DNA from: Desulfonema magnum
GTDB lineage: Bacteria > Desulfobacterota > Desulfobacteria > Desulfobacterales > 4be13
Direction: 5' to 3'
DNA: 64,000 nucleotides
Assembly (NCBI RefSeq): GCF_017377395.1
Contig: NZ_CP061800.1
Coordinates: 3,162,001-3,226,000, forward strand
Shown here: positions 57,119-64,000 of the stretch, piece by piece
Layout: each line of letters starts with the position of its first letter
How positions within the stretch are numbered: position 1 is the first letter of the stretch
Position numbers and translations under genes: made by a program
Notes under the pieces: generated by a model
The model's database searches: none
Told to the model about the DNA's origin: nothing
The model's input: only the letters and a program-made list of their open reading frames with translations

Positions 57119-57160
57119 AAAACTATGGCAGTTGATAACGCATATCATCGGAGGTGAATT

Positions 57161-58057
57161 ATGAAAATATTTGTAACCGGCGGTCTGGGATTTGTTGGGA
57201 GAAATCTCTCAGAGCTTCTCCTGAGCAGGGGGAATCAGGTTATTGCCACAGGTACACGTCCGGATCAAAAAGCAATTCATCACAAAAATTTTCGTTATAT
57301 TTCGGCTGATACAAGCCGGCAGGGTCCGTGGCAGGAATCGTTGAAAGATGTGGATGCTGTTGTGAATCTGGCAGGCAGATCCATATTTAATCTGTGGACT
57401 GAAAATTATAAAAAACGCATTTATGACTCACGGGTCCTGACCACACGTCATCTGGTTGAGGCACTGCCAAGAGACAAGAACATTACGCTTTGCAGTACTT
57501 CCGCAGCCGGGTACTACGGGAACAGGGGCGATGACATTCTCACGGAAGAAGAACCCAACGGCCATGATTTTCTTGCCAAAGTTTGCAAAGATTGGGAAGC
57601 TGAAGCGTTTCAGGCCGAGGAAAAAGGTGTCAGAGTGGTGACGATGCGTTTCGGAGTGGTCCTTGGAAAAAGCGGCGGGGCTATCAGACAGATGCTCCCT
57701 GCATTTCGTTTTTTTGCGGGAGGGCCTCTGGGAAACGGCCGGCAATGGTTTCCCTGGATTCATCTGGATGACCTTCTGTCCGCGATACTGTTTGCGTTGG
57801 AGAATCAGGAGGTAAAAGGTCCTGTGAATTTTACAGCGACCTATCCGGTCAGAAACCGTGACTTTGCGAAAACCCTCGGACGGATCCTGAAAAGACCCGC
57901 GTTTATGCCCACGCCCGGTTTCATGATCCGTTTTATACTGGGAGAATTCGGTGCGTCCATACTTTCCAGTCAACGGGCGATTCCTGAGAAACTTTCAGGA
58001 TATGGCTTTGATTTTAAATATCCTGATATTGAGAAAGCTCTTAAAAGTATTATATAA
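57161..58057 (+). CDS. TIGR01777-type NAD-dependent epimerase/dehydratase
   Basis: A 298-residue short-chain dehydrogenase of the SDR39U1/YfcH type. N-terminal nucleotide-binding GGLGFVGRNLSELL, VVNLAGRSIFNLW, CSTSAAGYYGNRG with the Tyr of the catalytic YxxxG region, RFGVVLGKSGGAI, and PWIHLDDL are all present. GGAGGTGAATT precedes the ATG. The family's substrate is not known. It probably has its own transcript, bounded by two hairpin repeats. Confidence 0.92.
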   Translation: MKIFVTGGLGFVGRNLSELLLSRGNQVIATGTRPDQKAIHHKNFRYISADTSRQGPWQESLKDVDAVVNLAGRSIFNLWTENYKKRIYDSRVLTTRHLVEALPRDKNITLCSTSAAGYYGNRGDDILTEEEPNGHDFLAKVCKDWEAEAFQAEEKGVRVVTMRFGVVLGKSGGAIRQMLPAFRFFAGGPLGNGRQWFPWIHLDDLLSAILFALENQEVKGPVNFTATYPVRNRDFAKTLGRILKRPAFMPTPGFMIRFILGEFGASILSSQRAIPEKLSGYGFDFKYPDIEKALKSII

Positions 58058-58120
58058 TCTTTTCAGAGAGTTTCTTAAATAGCAGGAGCATCCGTTCGAA
58101 AAGAACTAAGGGAATAAAAC

Positions 58121-58155
58121 GTAGGGTGGGTGGAGCGAAGCGCAACCCACCCTAC
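58121..58155. repeat. GTAGGGTGGGT-type palindrome
   Basis: GTAGGGTGGGTGGAGCGAAG with its inverse arm forms a compact hairpin downstream of the epimerase gene. It is the same family as 12003-12077 and 17867-17901. Confidence 0.75.
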
Positions 58156-58211
58156 GTTCCGGGTATTTTATTTTTAGGGAAATCCCTCATGAAGACGGAT
58201 GGGAAATTTTC

Positions 58212-58859
58212 ATGAAAAATCAACAACAAGAGATTATTTACCGGCGTCAACAATACCTGGGGATCGTGTCACGAAGAGTGAACCCGGGCAGCGGAAGCCG
58301 GCCGGAATTTTTACGGAGCAGAACTTTGACTTATTCAATTACGGATCTGAAAAAAATCCTGCCCCAAACGCGTTTTGTTGTCGTAGGCGGCGCTGCCACC
58401 CGGCTCTACATGCCAGAACGCATGACGTTGGATGTGGATATTATCATTGCTATTGAAGACGCTATCAAAGCCGAGGAAGAACTGAAAGCGGCAGGTTGTG
58501 TAAAACAGGGAGCCTTGTCAATCGGGGGGGACTCCTGGACATTGCCTGACGACTTTTCCTTTCCCTTTGGCTCTCTGGATGTGATTATTCTTAGCGAACC
58601 GTGGGTCAGGGAAGCCATTCAGCATCCGAAAATCGGTTCGGACGGCCTGCCTTACATTGACCTGCCCTATTTGGTTCTGATGAAACTTAGCGCAAGCCGT
58701 ATTCAGGATTTGGCGGATATCAGCCGTATGCTGGGGGGGGCAAATGAAGATGACCTGAAGAAAACCCGGTCAGTTATAAAAAAATATCTTCCAAATGATT
58801 TGGAAGATTTGGAAAGCCTGATTTCTCTTGGCAAACTTGAAATGAAGAGGGATACATAA
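58212..58859 (+). CDS. Nucleotidyltransferase-fold protein (AbiEii/MNT-like)
   Basis: A 215-residue protein with a nucleotidyltransferase-like core: FVVVGGAATRLYM followed by MTLDVDIIIAIE (Gly-Gly then D-x-D) and a later Asp in GSLDVIIL. It resembles solitary AbiEii/MNT-type proteins. The first 50 residues look unrelated and basic. No HEPN or AbiEi partner is adjacent, so a toxin-antitoxin role is only a possibility. The ribosome site is weak. Confidence 0.7.
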   Translation: MKNQQQEIIYRRQQYLGIVSRRVNPGSGSRPEFLRSRTLTYSITDLKKILPQTRFVVVGGAATRLYMPERMTLDVDIIIAIEDAIKAEEELKAAGCVKQGALSIGGDSWTLPDDFSFPFGSLDVIILSEPWVREAIQHPKIGSDGLPYIDLPYLVLMKLSASRIQDLADISRMLGGANEDDLKKTRSVIKKYLPNDLEDLESLISLGKLEMKRDT

Positions 58860-59163
58860 TCGGCAGATCGAAAATGCTTCAGAATTGCTCTTTGCGGTTT
58901 AAGAAATCCGCCTTCGGAAGCGGACAGCCAAGATGTCCGGGCTGCAATGTGATACCCGGGGGGGGTTCCATCATGTGGGATGCAGTATGGAGATATGTCC
59001 TAAATACGGAACTCGATGAATTTGCATATGTTCCGGCTGGAAAGTAAAGATGGATAATGGTTCACCCAACAAATGTAAAATCATAGCATTTGTAAGAAAG
59101 ATAAAGGATGATGCGAAAAAATAAGAGATGTCCCGGGCTTTAAAGGGAATATCGGAGGGTCGT
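58860..59163. other. Intergenic stretch, no gene seen
   Basis: GGCAGATCGAAAATGCTTC at the start resembles the end of the 46433 element, but its partner arm is not evident. Confidence 0.4.
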
Positions 59164-59346
59164 ATGATGTGGCTGACTGTTTTTATATCGTTTTGTATTT
59201 TAGTCCTATGCTTATTTTTCTGGATTGTATTTTACAAAAAACCCCAGAAAAATGCCAAAGACGGATCGGTTACATATGTCTGTAGTGAGTGCGGGTCAAG
59301 ACATTGTAACTGTTACAAAGAAGATCATCTTTCGTCAAAAGAATAA
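59164..59346 (+). CDS. Small membrane protein with Cys-rich cytoplasmic tail
   Basis: A 60-residue frame from ATG 59164, with GGAGGGTCGT upstream. Residues about 3-22 are a single hydrophobic helix (MWLTVFISFCILVLCLFFWI). The tail carries CSECGSRHCNCYKED, four cysteines plus His that could bind a metal. The family is not recognised. The ribosome site and Cys cluster make it a plausible real gene; it precedes the nitroreductase by 54 bp. Confidence 0.6.
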   Translation: MMWLTVFISFCILVLCLFFWIVFYKKPQKNAKDGSVTYVCSECGSRHCNCYKEDHLSSKE

Positions 59347-59400
59347 TCGCTGAGGAGGTTTTTGGGAATTAGGTATTAAAACAATAAAAAGGAGGATGTT

Positions 59401-59943
59401 ATGGCAGATTTGATGGAAATTATAAAACAAAGACGAAGCGTCCGGAAATATCAGGAAAAAGAAGTGCCGGAAGCAGCACTGAATCAGATCCTTGAGGCGG
59501 TCAGATGGTCGCCATCCTGGGCAAATACCCAGTGCTGGGAAGTCATTGTGGTGAAAGACGCGGCTTTAAGGCAGAAACTCCAGGAAACCATTGGCCCGAA
59601 AAATCCCGCGACAAAAGCAATTGTTGCGGCCCCCGCACTTCTTGCGCTGTGCGGAAAGCTCGGAACATCAGGATATTATAAGGATCAGGTGACAACCAAA
59701 TTCGGAGACTGGTTCATGTTTGACCTGGGCCTCGCCACCCAGAGTATCTGCCTTGCTGCCCATAATCTGGGAATCGGCTCCGTTATTGTGGGATTGTTTG
59801 ACCATAACAAGGCAAAGGATGTTCTGAAAGTGCCCGAGGGGTATGAACTCGTTACCCTTATCCCCCTGGGATATCCTGTGAAAACCGCTACCGGACCCAA
59901 ACGAAAAGAGACAAGCGAGTTTACGCATTACGACACCTTCTGA
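59401..59943 (+). CDS. Nitroreductase-family FMN protein
   Basis: A 180-residue protein of normal family length. The N-terminal RRSVRKYQEKEVPEAALNQI and AVRWSPSWANTQCWE give the FMN-phosphate and isoalloxazine-binding pattern. Central DLGLATQSICLAAHNLGIG and C-terminal LIPLGYP complete the fold. AAGGAGGATGTT precedes the ATG. It reduces an unknown electron acceptor with NAD(P)H. It is convergent with the transglutaminase-like gene. Confidence 0.92.
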   Translation: MADLMEIIKQRRSVRKYQEKEVPEAALNQILEAVRWSPSWANTQCWEVIVVKDAALRQKLQETIGPKNPATKAIVAAPALLALCGKLGTSGYYKDQVTTKFGDWFMFDLGLATQSICLAAHNLGIGSVIVGLFDHNKAKDVLKVPEGYELVTLIPLGYPVKTATGPKRKETSEFTHYDTF

Positions 59944-59966
59944 TACAAACCGCCGCAGTTAAGGAG

Positions 59967-60072
59967 GCGTGCAAAAAATATTTTTTTGCACTTTGCGAAA
60001 ATGTAATTTTTGCAAAGTGTCGTGTTCAATGTCCCGGTGAGACTTCCGAAGTCTTCAAAAATTTCGGAAGTC
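59967..60072. repeat. Convergent-gene hairpins
   Basis: GTGCAAAAAATATTTTTTTG palindromes (about 59968-60020) are followed by GACTTCCGAAGTC/inverse at 60041-60072. They lie between convergent genes, so they could serve as a bidirectional terminator (inference). Confidence 0.6.
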
Positions 60073-60092
60073 TTATCCTGAGAAACACAGAC

Positions 60093-60815
60093 TCACACAA
60101 CATTTTCCTTGTGGAAACTGCGTTCCGGCTTTCCTTCTGAGACGTCAAAGTCTTTTATCCATCTTCGGACACGGTCCCTGCCATAGACCTTTTTCCATTC
60201 GGCAACAATGATATCCACCGGTATATCCGCATATGTCCCGTGATATTTCACATATTCCATGAACTTTTCCTGCTCTGTATTGTACGCATGGAAAAGAGAA
60301 TCGTCCCGGCCATTGAATTCAAGGGGCTTCACCTTATGTCTTTTGCAGAGTTCCGCATTAAACGTGGGGGTGGCCTTTACCCATTTCCCTTCCAGATAAA
60401 ATTCTACAAATCCGTGATAAACAAACAGGTCTGAGCCGATAAATTCAATAAGCGCTTTGGTGGCAAGATGATTTCGGACGGTGGCGAATCCGACCCTTGC
60501 GGGGATGCCGCATGCTCTTCCCGCGGCGCATAAAAGAGATGCCTTGCTTATACAAAACCCGCGTCCGTTTTTCAGCACATTGCTTGCACGATAATGTTTC
60601 CTGAGACAGAAGGGAACATACGGATCATACCAGATGTCATCCCGGACCGCGTAATAGAGTTTTACCGCCTTTGCCACAGGGTCTTTCCCCGCCCCCTTAA
60701 CAGAAGCTTCCGCATACGCTGTAATTTTCGGATGATCACTGTCAATAATCGCTGTCGGGGAAAGATATTTTTTATCTGTATCACCGGAATCCGCATTGTC
60801 AGCTTTCATAGGCAT
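60093..60815 (-). CDS. Transglutaminase-like cysteine-protease-fold protein
   Basis: A 240-residue cytosolic-looking protein. The catalytic Cys is in GRGFCISKASLLCAAGRACGI, followed by PARVGFATV, and the His in FVYHGFVEFYLEGKWVKAT. Where the family usually has Asp (VDP), it reads KATPTFN, so the third catalytic residue is absent or replaced. The start ATG overlaps the stop of the upstream LysM gene (TAATG), so translation is coupled. A role in peptide or cell-wall-related hydrolysis is inferred only. Confidence 0.85.
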   Translation of the reverse strand: MPMKADNADSGDTDKKYLSPTAIIDSDHPKITAYAEASVKGAGKDPVAKAVKLYYAVRDDIWYDPYVPFCLRKHYRASNVLKNGRGFCISKASLLCAAGRACGIPARVGFATVRNHLATKALIEFIGSDLFVYHGFVEFYLEGKWVKATPTFNAELCKRHKVKPLEFNGRDDSLFHAYNTEQEKFMEYVKYHGTYADIPVDIIVAEWKKVYGRDRVRRWIKDFDVSEGKPERSFHKENVV

Positions 60816-61381
60816 TACTCTCTTACCTTAAGTTTTTCTCCCGGATGAATGGGCGCGCCGGGAGCCAGTTGGTTAAGACGTCGCAATTCTTCCACGCTTA
60901 ATTTATATTTGCGACTGATCTGATAGAGATTTTCACCGGCACGGACTTCATGGAATCGGACACCTGTTCTTCTTACAGAAGGCTTTCTCGTTTCAGGGAC
61001 TTTGACAGGCTTACGGGTGACCGTGTCTCTGGCTCTGAATCCGGCTGTCTTCTTCTCCAAATGTTCCAGCCGTTTCGTAATCTCATCTGTTTTTGAGGAG
61101 ATGGATGCTTCTATCTTGTCAAGCCGTTGTGCGAAGCTGTCAAGCGTTTTATTCCGTTCTTCAACCCGGGTAACGCGCTCATCCATCCATTCAAGTCCGG
61201 AAAGCCTTTCTTCTATCTGCTTCAGTCGGTCTTCGGATGCTTCGGGACTCCTGTCGCCCGGAGTTTCCGGGTCTTTCGGGAAGAGTACAAGAAAAAAGAT
61301 AATCAGGGCCAAAAGACCCGCTCCCATCAGAACAAAGGGCATTTTATCTTTTCTAAACTGTCTGCTGCTGAGTTTGCTCAT
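60815..61381 (-). CDS. LysM-domain membrane protein with coiled coil
   Basis: A 188-residue protein. A basic N-terminus and one membrane helix (about 14-35, MGAGLLALIIFFLVLF) precede a coiled coil (about 50-110, RLKQIEERLSGLEW). A C-terminal LysM domain follows (RAGENLYQISRKYKLSVEEL, PIHPGEKLKV). LysM binds peptidoglycan, so the protein probably spans from membrane to wall. It is coupled to the transglutaminase-like gene by a one-base overlap. Confidence 0.88.
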   Translation of the reverse strand: MSKLSSRQFRKDKMPFVLMGAGLLALIIFFLVLFPKDPETPGDRSPEASEDRLKQIEERLSGLEWMDERVTRVEERNKTLDSFAQRLDKIEASISSKTDEITKRLEHLEKKTAGFRARDTVTRKPVKVPETRKPSVRRTGVRFHEVRAGENLYQISRKYKLSVEELRRLNQLAPGAPIHPGEKLKVRE

Positions 61382-61452
61382 TTGTTTTTCCCGGAATGCT
61401 TACATTTTTCGGATATCAGGCTGATATGTGATAAGCAGTCGGCCCCTGGAAA

Positions 61453-62058
61453 TCAGTCCTCCGAGCCTTCAATTCTGATGGCTACGTCCACTTGGATATC
61501 TGCCTTTCCCACGCCTGCAACTTTTCGAATTATTTCAGCAAATATTTTTTCTATATCCTGGGGCTTTGAAATCGTCATAACTGATTCAGCCGGTGATTTC
61601 GCTGCTTTAACGGGTTTTGATTTCGGCGGGTCAGCTTTCTTAACCGTGTTTTTAACAACCGCTTTTTTAGGCTGAGGCTTGGATTTGGGCCGGGCACCAG
61701 GTTTGACATATTTTTTTAAGCTAGGAAATTCCTTTAATGCCTGTTCAAGGGTGTATCTGTCCTTGCCTATTTTCAGCGTCAGCTCATATGCTTTTTCTTC
61801 TGAAAGCTTAAGAACTTCCTTAACCATGTTGTAAGTAAAACTGTTTCCCTTTTTCACCCTTTTGATAAAGTAACCCAGGTCACTTTTCTCGGTGTTGCTT
61901 ATTTTGGAAAGCATGCTGGCGACATCCTGAATTTTAATTTTCTTACCCTCTTTTTCAAGAACCATTTCGGAAATATCCCTGGACCTCAGATGCTTGCCGG
62001 TCAATAATGCGCCAATAATTAACTGTGCGTTGCTTTTTTGTTTTTTTTGTTTCTTCAT
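61453..62058 (-). CDS. Hypothetical protein with winged-helix-like N-terminus and Lys/Pro/Ala tail
   Basis: A 201-residue protein after AAAGGAGAAGTTATC. Residues about 10-70 (AQLIIGALLTGKHLRSRDIS ... IQDVASMLSKI) look like a helix-turn-helix or winged-helix fold. Residues about 118-160 are a basic low-complexity linker (KSKPQPKKAVVKNTVKKADP). The final 45 residues form a separate small domain. The layout recalls histone-H1-like or nucleoid proteins, but no family is recognised. Confidence 0.6.
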   Translation of the reverse strand: MKKQKKQKSNAQLIIGALLTGKHLRSRDISEMVLEKEGKKIKIQDVASMLSKISNTEKSDLGYFIKRVKKGNSFTYNMVKEVLKLSEEKAYELTLKIGKDRYTLEQALKEFPSLKKYVKPGARPKSKPQPKKAVVKNTVKKADPPKSKPVKAAKSPAESVMTISKPQDIEKIFAEIIRKVAGVGKADIQVDVAIRIEGSED

Positions 62059-63221
62059 GATAACTTCTCCTTTTGAAATATGCCTGCATTCTTTTTTTAA
62101 TGCAGAAGGAATTTAAAGAATGCGGATACAGGTTTTTAAAAAAAGTTTGTCTGTGGCAGACTCGGAGGTTTCTGCTTACCCTGTCTGATATCTTTTTTTA
62201 AAAATTATTATAGATGAATGTCGGAGCAGTGAAACCAGTTATGCAGAAACAGGGAACCTGCTCCGCCACACGTTTTTCTTCTCTTCTGAACTGAAAAAGT
62301 GAAAACTGTTTCTGATATGGTCAGATGCGCTTCTAACAGTTAAGAATAAGTATTAAATCAACCCTTATACAGTATGAAAGCGTTTGTCAAGAATTCTGAG
62401 CCTCATTTTTTGATCTGTTGACATTTTTTAGCAGATTCCAAAGAAAGATTCAGATTTCTGCTTATATCAGGCCGCATGAATGCGGAATGCCGCATACGCT
62501 GAAAAATAAATCCGTCCCAAAGATGAAGCATATCTCATTCAGGAGTGCAGGGTGTTTTAATTGCTCTGAGTCCTCCGAAGATAACACAATTAAGTACAGG
62601 GAAAGCAGATAAGAAAGGGAATATGCCCCTTCCCTTCCTTATCCTTTTTCCTTGTACTTTTTATACCGGCCCGCCATATACACATTTCCGCAGATGTCAT
62701 CTCCTCACCTGCCAGGAGAACTGTATGGCTGAAAGCTGAAAGCTGACTTTTTGCCCCGCTCCTGCTCAAAGCATGTTTGCCCTCTGATTTAGCCGTATTG
62801 GCGTTCTTCGTGAATACATATGTTTTTTGCCATAATTATAATATAAATTATATCTATGATAAAACAAATAGTTATAAATCTAATAAAAAATTAACCCAAT
62901 TATTATAAGAGGTTATTTTATAGGGCGACTGGCATCCAAGTTATAGGGAATTGTTTCTTTTTTTATTGTCAATTAGATAAAATTTTATTTATATTTAAAT
63001 AACTTATTCTATACTGTTTATTTTTGGCATAATTCTTGCATAACTTTAAGAAAAAGCGTTCTTATTCTTATAAGTACCAGACCATAAATTTTTTGATATT
63101 TGTCTGAAAAAAAGTCTGGCCGCTGATTTTTTATCCCGGAGGGATTTATGAAAATAGTCCGGCAATTCACTGCCGGGGGAGAAAATACGCGGATGATGTA
63201 TCGCCGCAAAGGAGGAAAAAA
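62059..63221. other. AT-rich intergenic region before the secreted-protein gene
   Basis: No gene is seen. A long imperfect hairpin at 62593-62661 (AAGTACAGGGAAAGCAGATA ... TTCCTTGTACTT) shares its arm motif with the 48616 element. From 62800 to 63060 the sequence is very AT-rich, and the promoter of the next gene probably lies there. Confidence 0.5.
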
Positions 63222-64000
63222 ATGAAAGTAAACCGCATGGTTCAAAACGAAATTCCGAAGAGGAAAATCTTCGGAATGGCAGAAATTATCCTTGTAACTA
63301 TAATCTTCATTGTTGCCGTGACAGGGCTTGCATGGGCACAGGCTCCGGCAAATGACAACTTTGCAGATGCAGCACTGCTGGAGGGTGAATTCTGCCAGAT
63401 AACGGTTTCCAATGTGAATGCGACAAGCGAGCCAGATGAGCCGGAACATGCAGATGAATATCCTTGGAGATCAGTCTGGTGGAAATGGACTCCGCCTCAG
63501 ACCAGTTATTTTACGTTTGATACCAAAGAGAGTTCATTTGATACTATACTGGTAATTTACACAGGTTCAAGCTTTGATACTCTGACCGAGGTAGTTGCCA
63601 ACAATGATGAGATTGAGGATGACGACTATAGCAGTGTGACTTTTCAAGCTATGGCGGAAACTCAGTATTATATTCTTGTGGACGGATATGATAATGCTTC
63701 CGGCAATATTATTTTGAACTGGAAATTTGCTGATCGTCCGGAAAATGATGACTTCGCCAGTGCTTTGGTAATGGAGGGTTTGAAGGGAAATATAGCAGGT
63801 TCAAATATGGAAGCCACGAAAGAGGCGAGTGAACCGGATCATGCTGGTAGAACATACTGCAAAAAATCAGTATGGTGGAAATGGACTGCCCCGGAAACCA
63901 ATTATTTTTTCTTCGAATCATTCGGCACTTTTGACACGCTTCTTTCAGTTTACACAGGTTCGGATGTCAGCCATCTGACAGAGGTTGCCAATAGCGGATA
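63222..64000 (+). CDS. Secreted repeat protein (PPC-like domains), partial at window end
   Basis: The frame is open from ATG 63222 (AAAGGAGGAAAAA upstream) to the end of the window, at least 259 residues. The N-terminal signal peptide is MAEIILVTIIFIVAVTGLAWA with cleavage near AQA-PA. Two similar domains of about 110 residues begin ANDNFADAALLEG and ENDDFASALVMEG. Each has a SVWWKWT...P core followed by FDT-(I/L)L-(V/S)-(I/V)YTGS. The pattern resembles bacterial PPC-type extracellular domains. It is probably exported; its partner or function is unknown. Confidence 0.82.
   Translation, partial: MKVNRMVQNEIPKRKIFGMAEIILVTIIFIVAVTGLAWAQAPANDNFADAALLEGEFCQITVSNVNATSEPDEPEHADEYPWRSVWWKWTPPQTSYFTFDTKESSFDTILVIYTGSSFDTLTEVVANNDEIEDDDYSSVTFQAMAETQYYILVDGYDNASGNIILNWKFADRPENDDFASALVMEGLKGNIAGSNMEATKEASEPDHAGRTYCKKSVWWKWTAPETNYFFFESFGTFDTLLSVYTGSDVSHLTEVANSG

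Noticed and set aside
58212..58859. AbiE-type toxin-antitoxin pair
   Set aside because: No AbiEi-like or HEPN partner lies adjacent; only a nucleotidyltransferase-like fold is supported.

Overview
The window looks like a chromosomal segment of a Desulfobacterota (deltaproteobacterial) sulfate-reducer-type genome, most plausibly a Desulfobacterales lineage. This is inferred from the combination of a selenocysteine-containing HesB-like protein, a pfaD/pfaA-type lipid synthase, a tig-clpP-clpX-lon block, a large set of PAS histidine kinases and an unusually repeat-rich intergenic landscape. No rRNA gene is present to confirm the assignment.

Region 1 (about 0.2-25.1 kb, all on the plus strand) is one long signalling cluster. 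It begins with three CheC-like phosphatase paralogues interleaved with three PAS-GAF histidine kinases that share the same sensory front end, then a CheR methyltransferase. Next comes a complete stressosome/partner-switching module: RsbR-like, RsbS-like, RsbT-like, and an RsbT-like ATPase fused to a PP2C/SpoIIE phosphatase. It is followed by a membrane-anchored coiled-coil protein, four CheY-like receivers, two STAS proteins, a double-Hpt CheA with a CheW-like C-terminus, and a short-signalling-domain chemoreceptor. No CheB, stand-alone CheW or DNA-binding output protein is encoded, so the cluster looks like a chemosensory array wired to a partner-switching cascade.

Region 2 (25.4-32 kb, minus strand) carries two identical tRNA-Asp genes, tRNA-Val, the protein-quality-control block lon-clpX-clpP-tig and tRNA-Leu. 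A 1-kb AT-rich gap follows, then tRNA-Pro. Region 3 (33.3-36.4 kb) has a heptamer array, a receiver, an HsdR-N-like protein and a convergent receiver-kinase.

Region 4 (37.1-45.9 kb) holds pfaD and a 2277-residue PfaA-like megasynthase (KS-AT-3xACP-KR-DH). The inter-ACP linkers, and a short insert in the AT domain, are made of in-frame 7-bp tandem repeats. Region 5 (46-55.4 kb) is accessory and decaying: a macrodomain protein, a MarR remnant, a DUF11/dockerin remnant, and a PD-(D/E)XK (Rpn-type) gene interrupted by two different insertion sequences. Both insertions have clean target duplications, and removing them restores the reading frame. A 70-bp x7 tandem repeat follows.

Region 6 (55.8-64 kb) has the HesB-like selenoprotein, an enoyl-CoA hydratase/isomerase, a TIGR01777-type epimerase, a nucleotidyltransferase-like protein, a nitroreductase, a LysM/transglutaminase-like pair, a basic-tailed possible nucleic-acid-binding protein, and the start of a secreted repeat protein that runs off the window.

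Three repeat classes run through the window. The first is 7-bp tandem arrays (GAAACTN/ACAAATY). The second is palindromic MITE-like elements, one set with CTGATTATAACGG-type ends and another with TAAGTACC-type ends. The third is dispersed hairpins, such as the GTAGGGTGGGT type. They account for most of the non-coding DNA and produce many spurious open frames.
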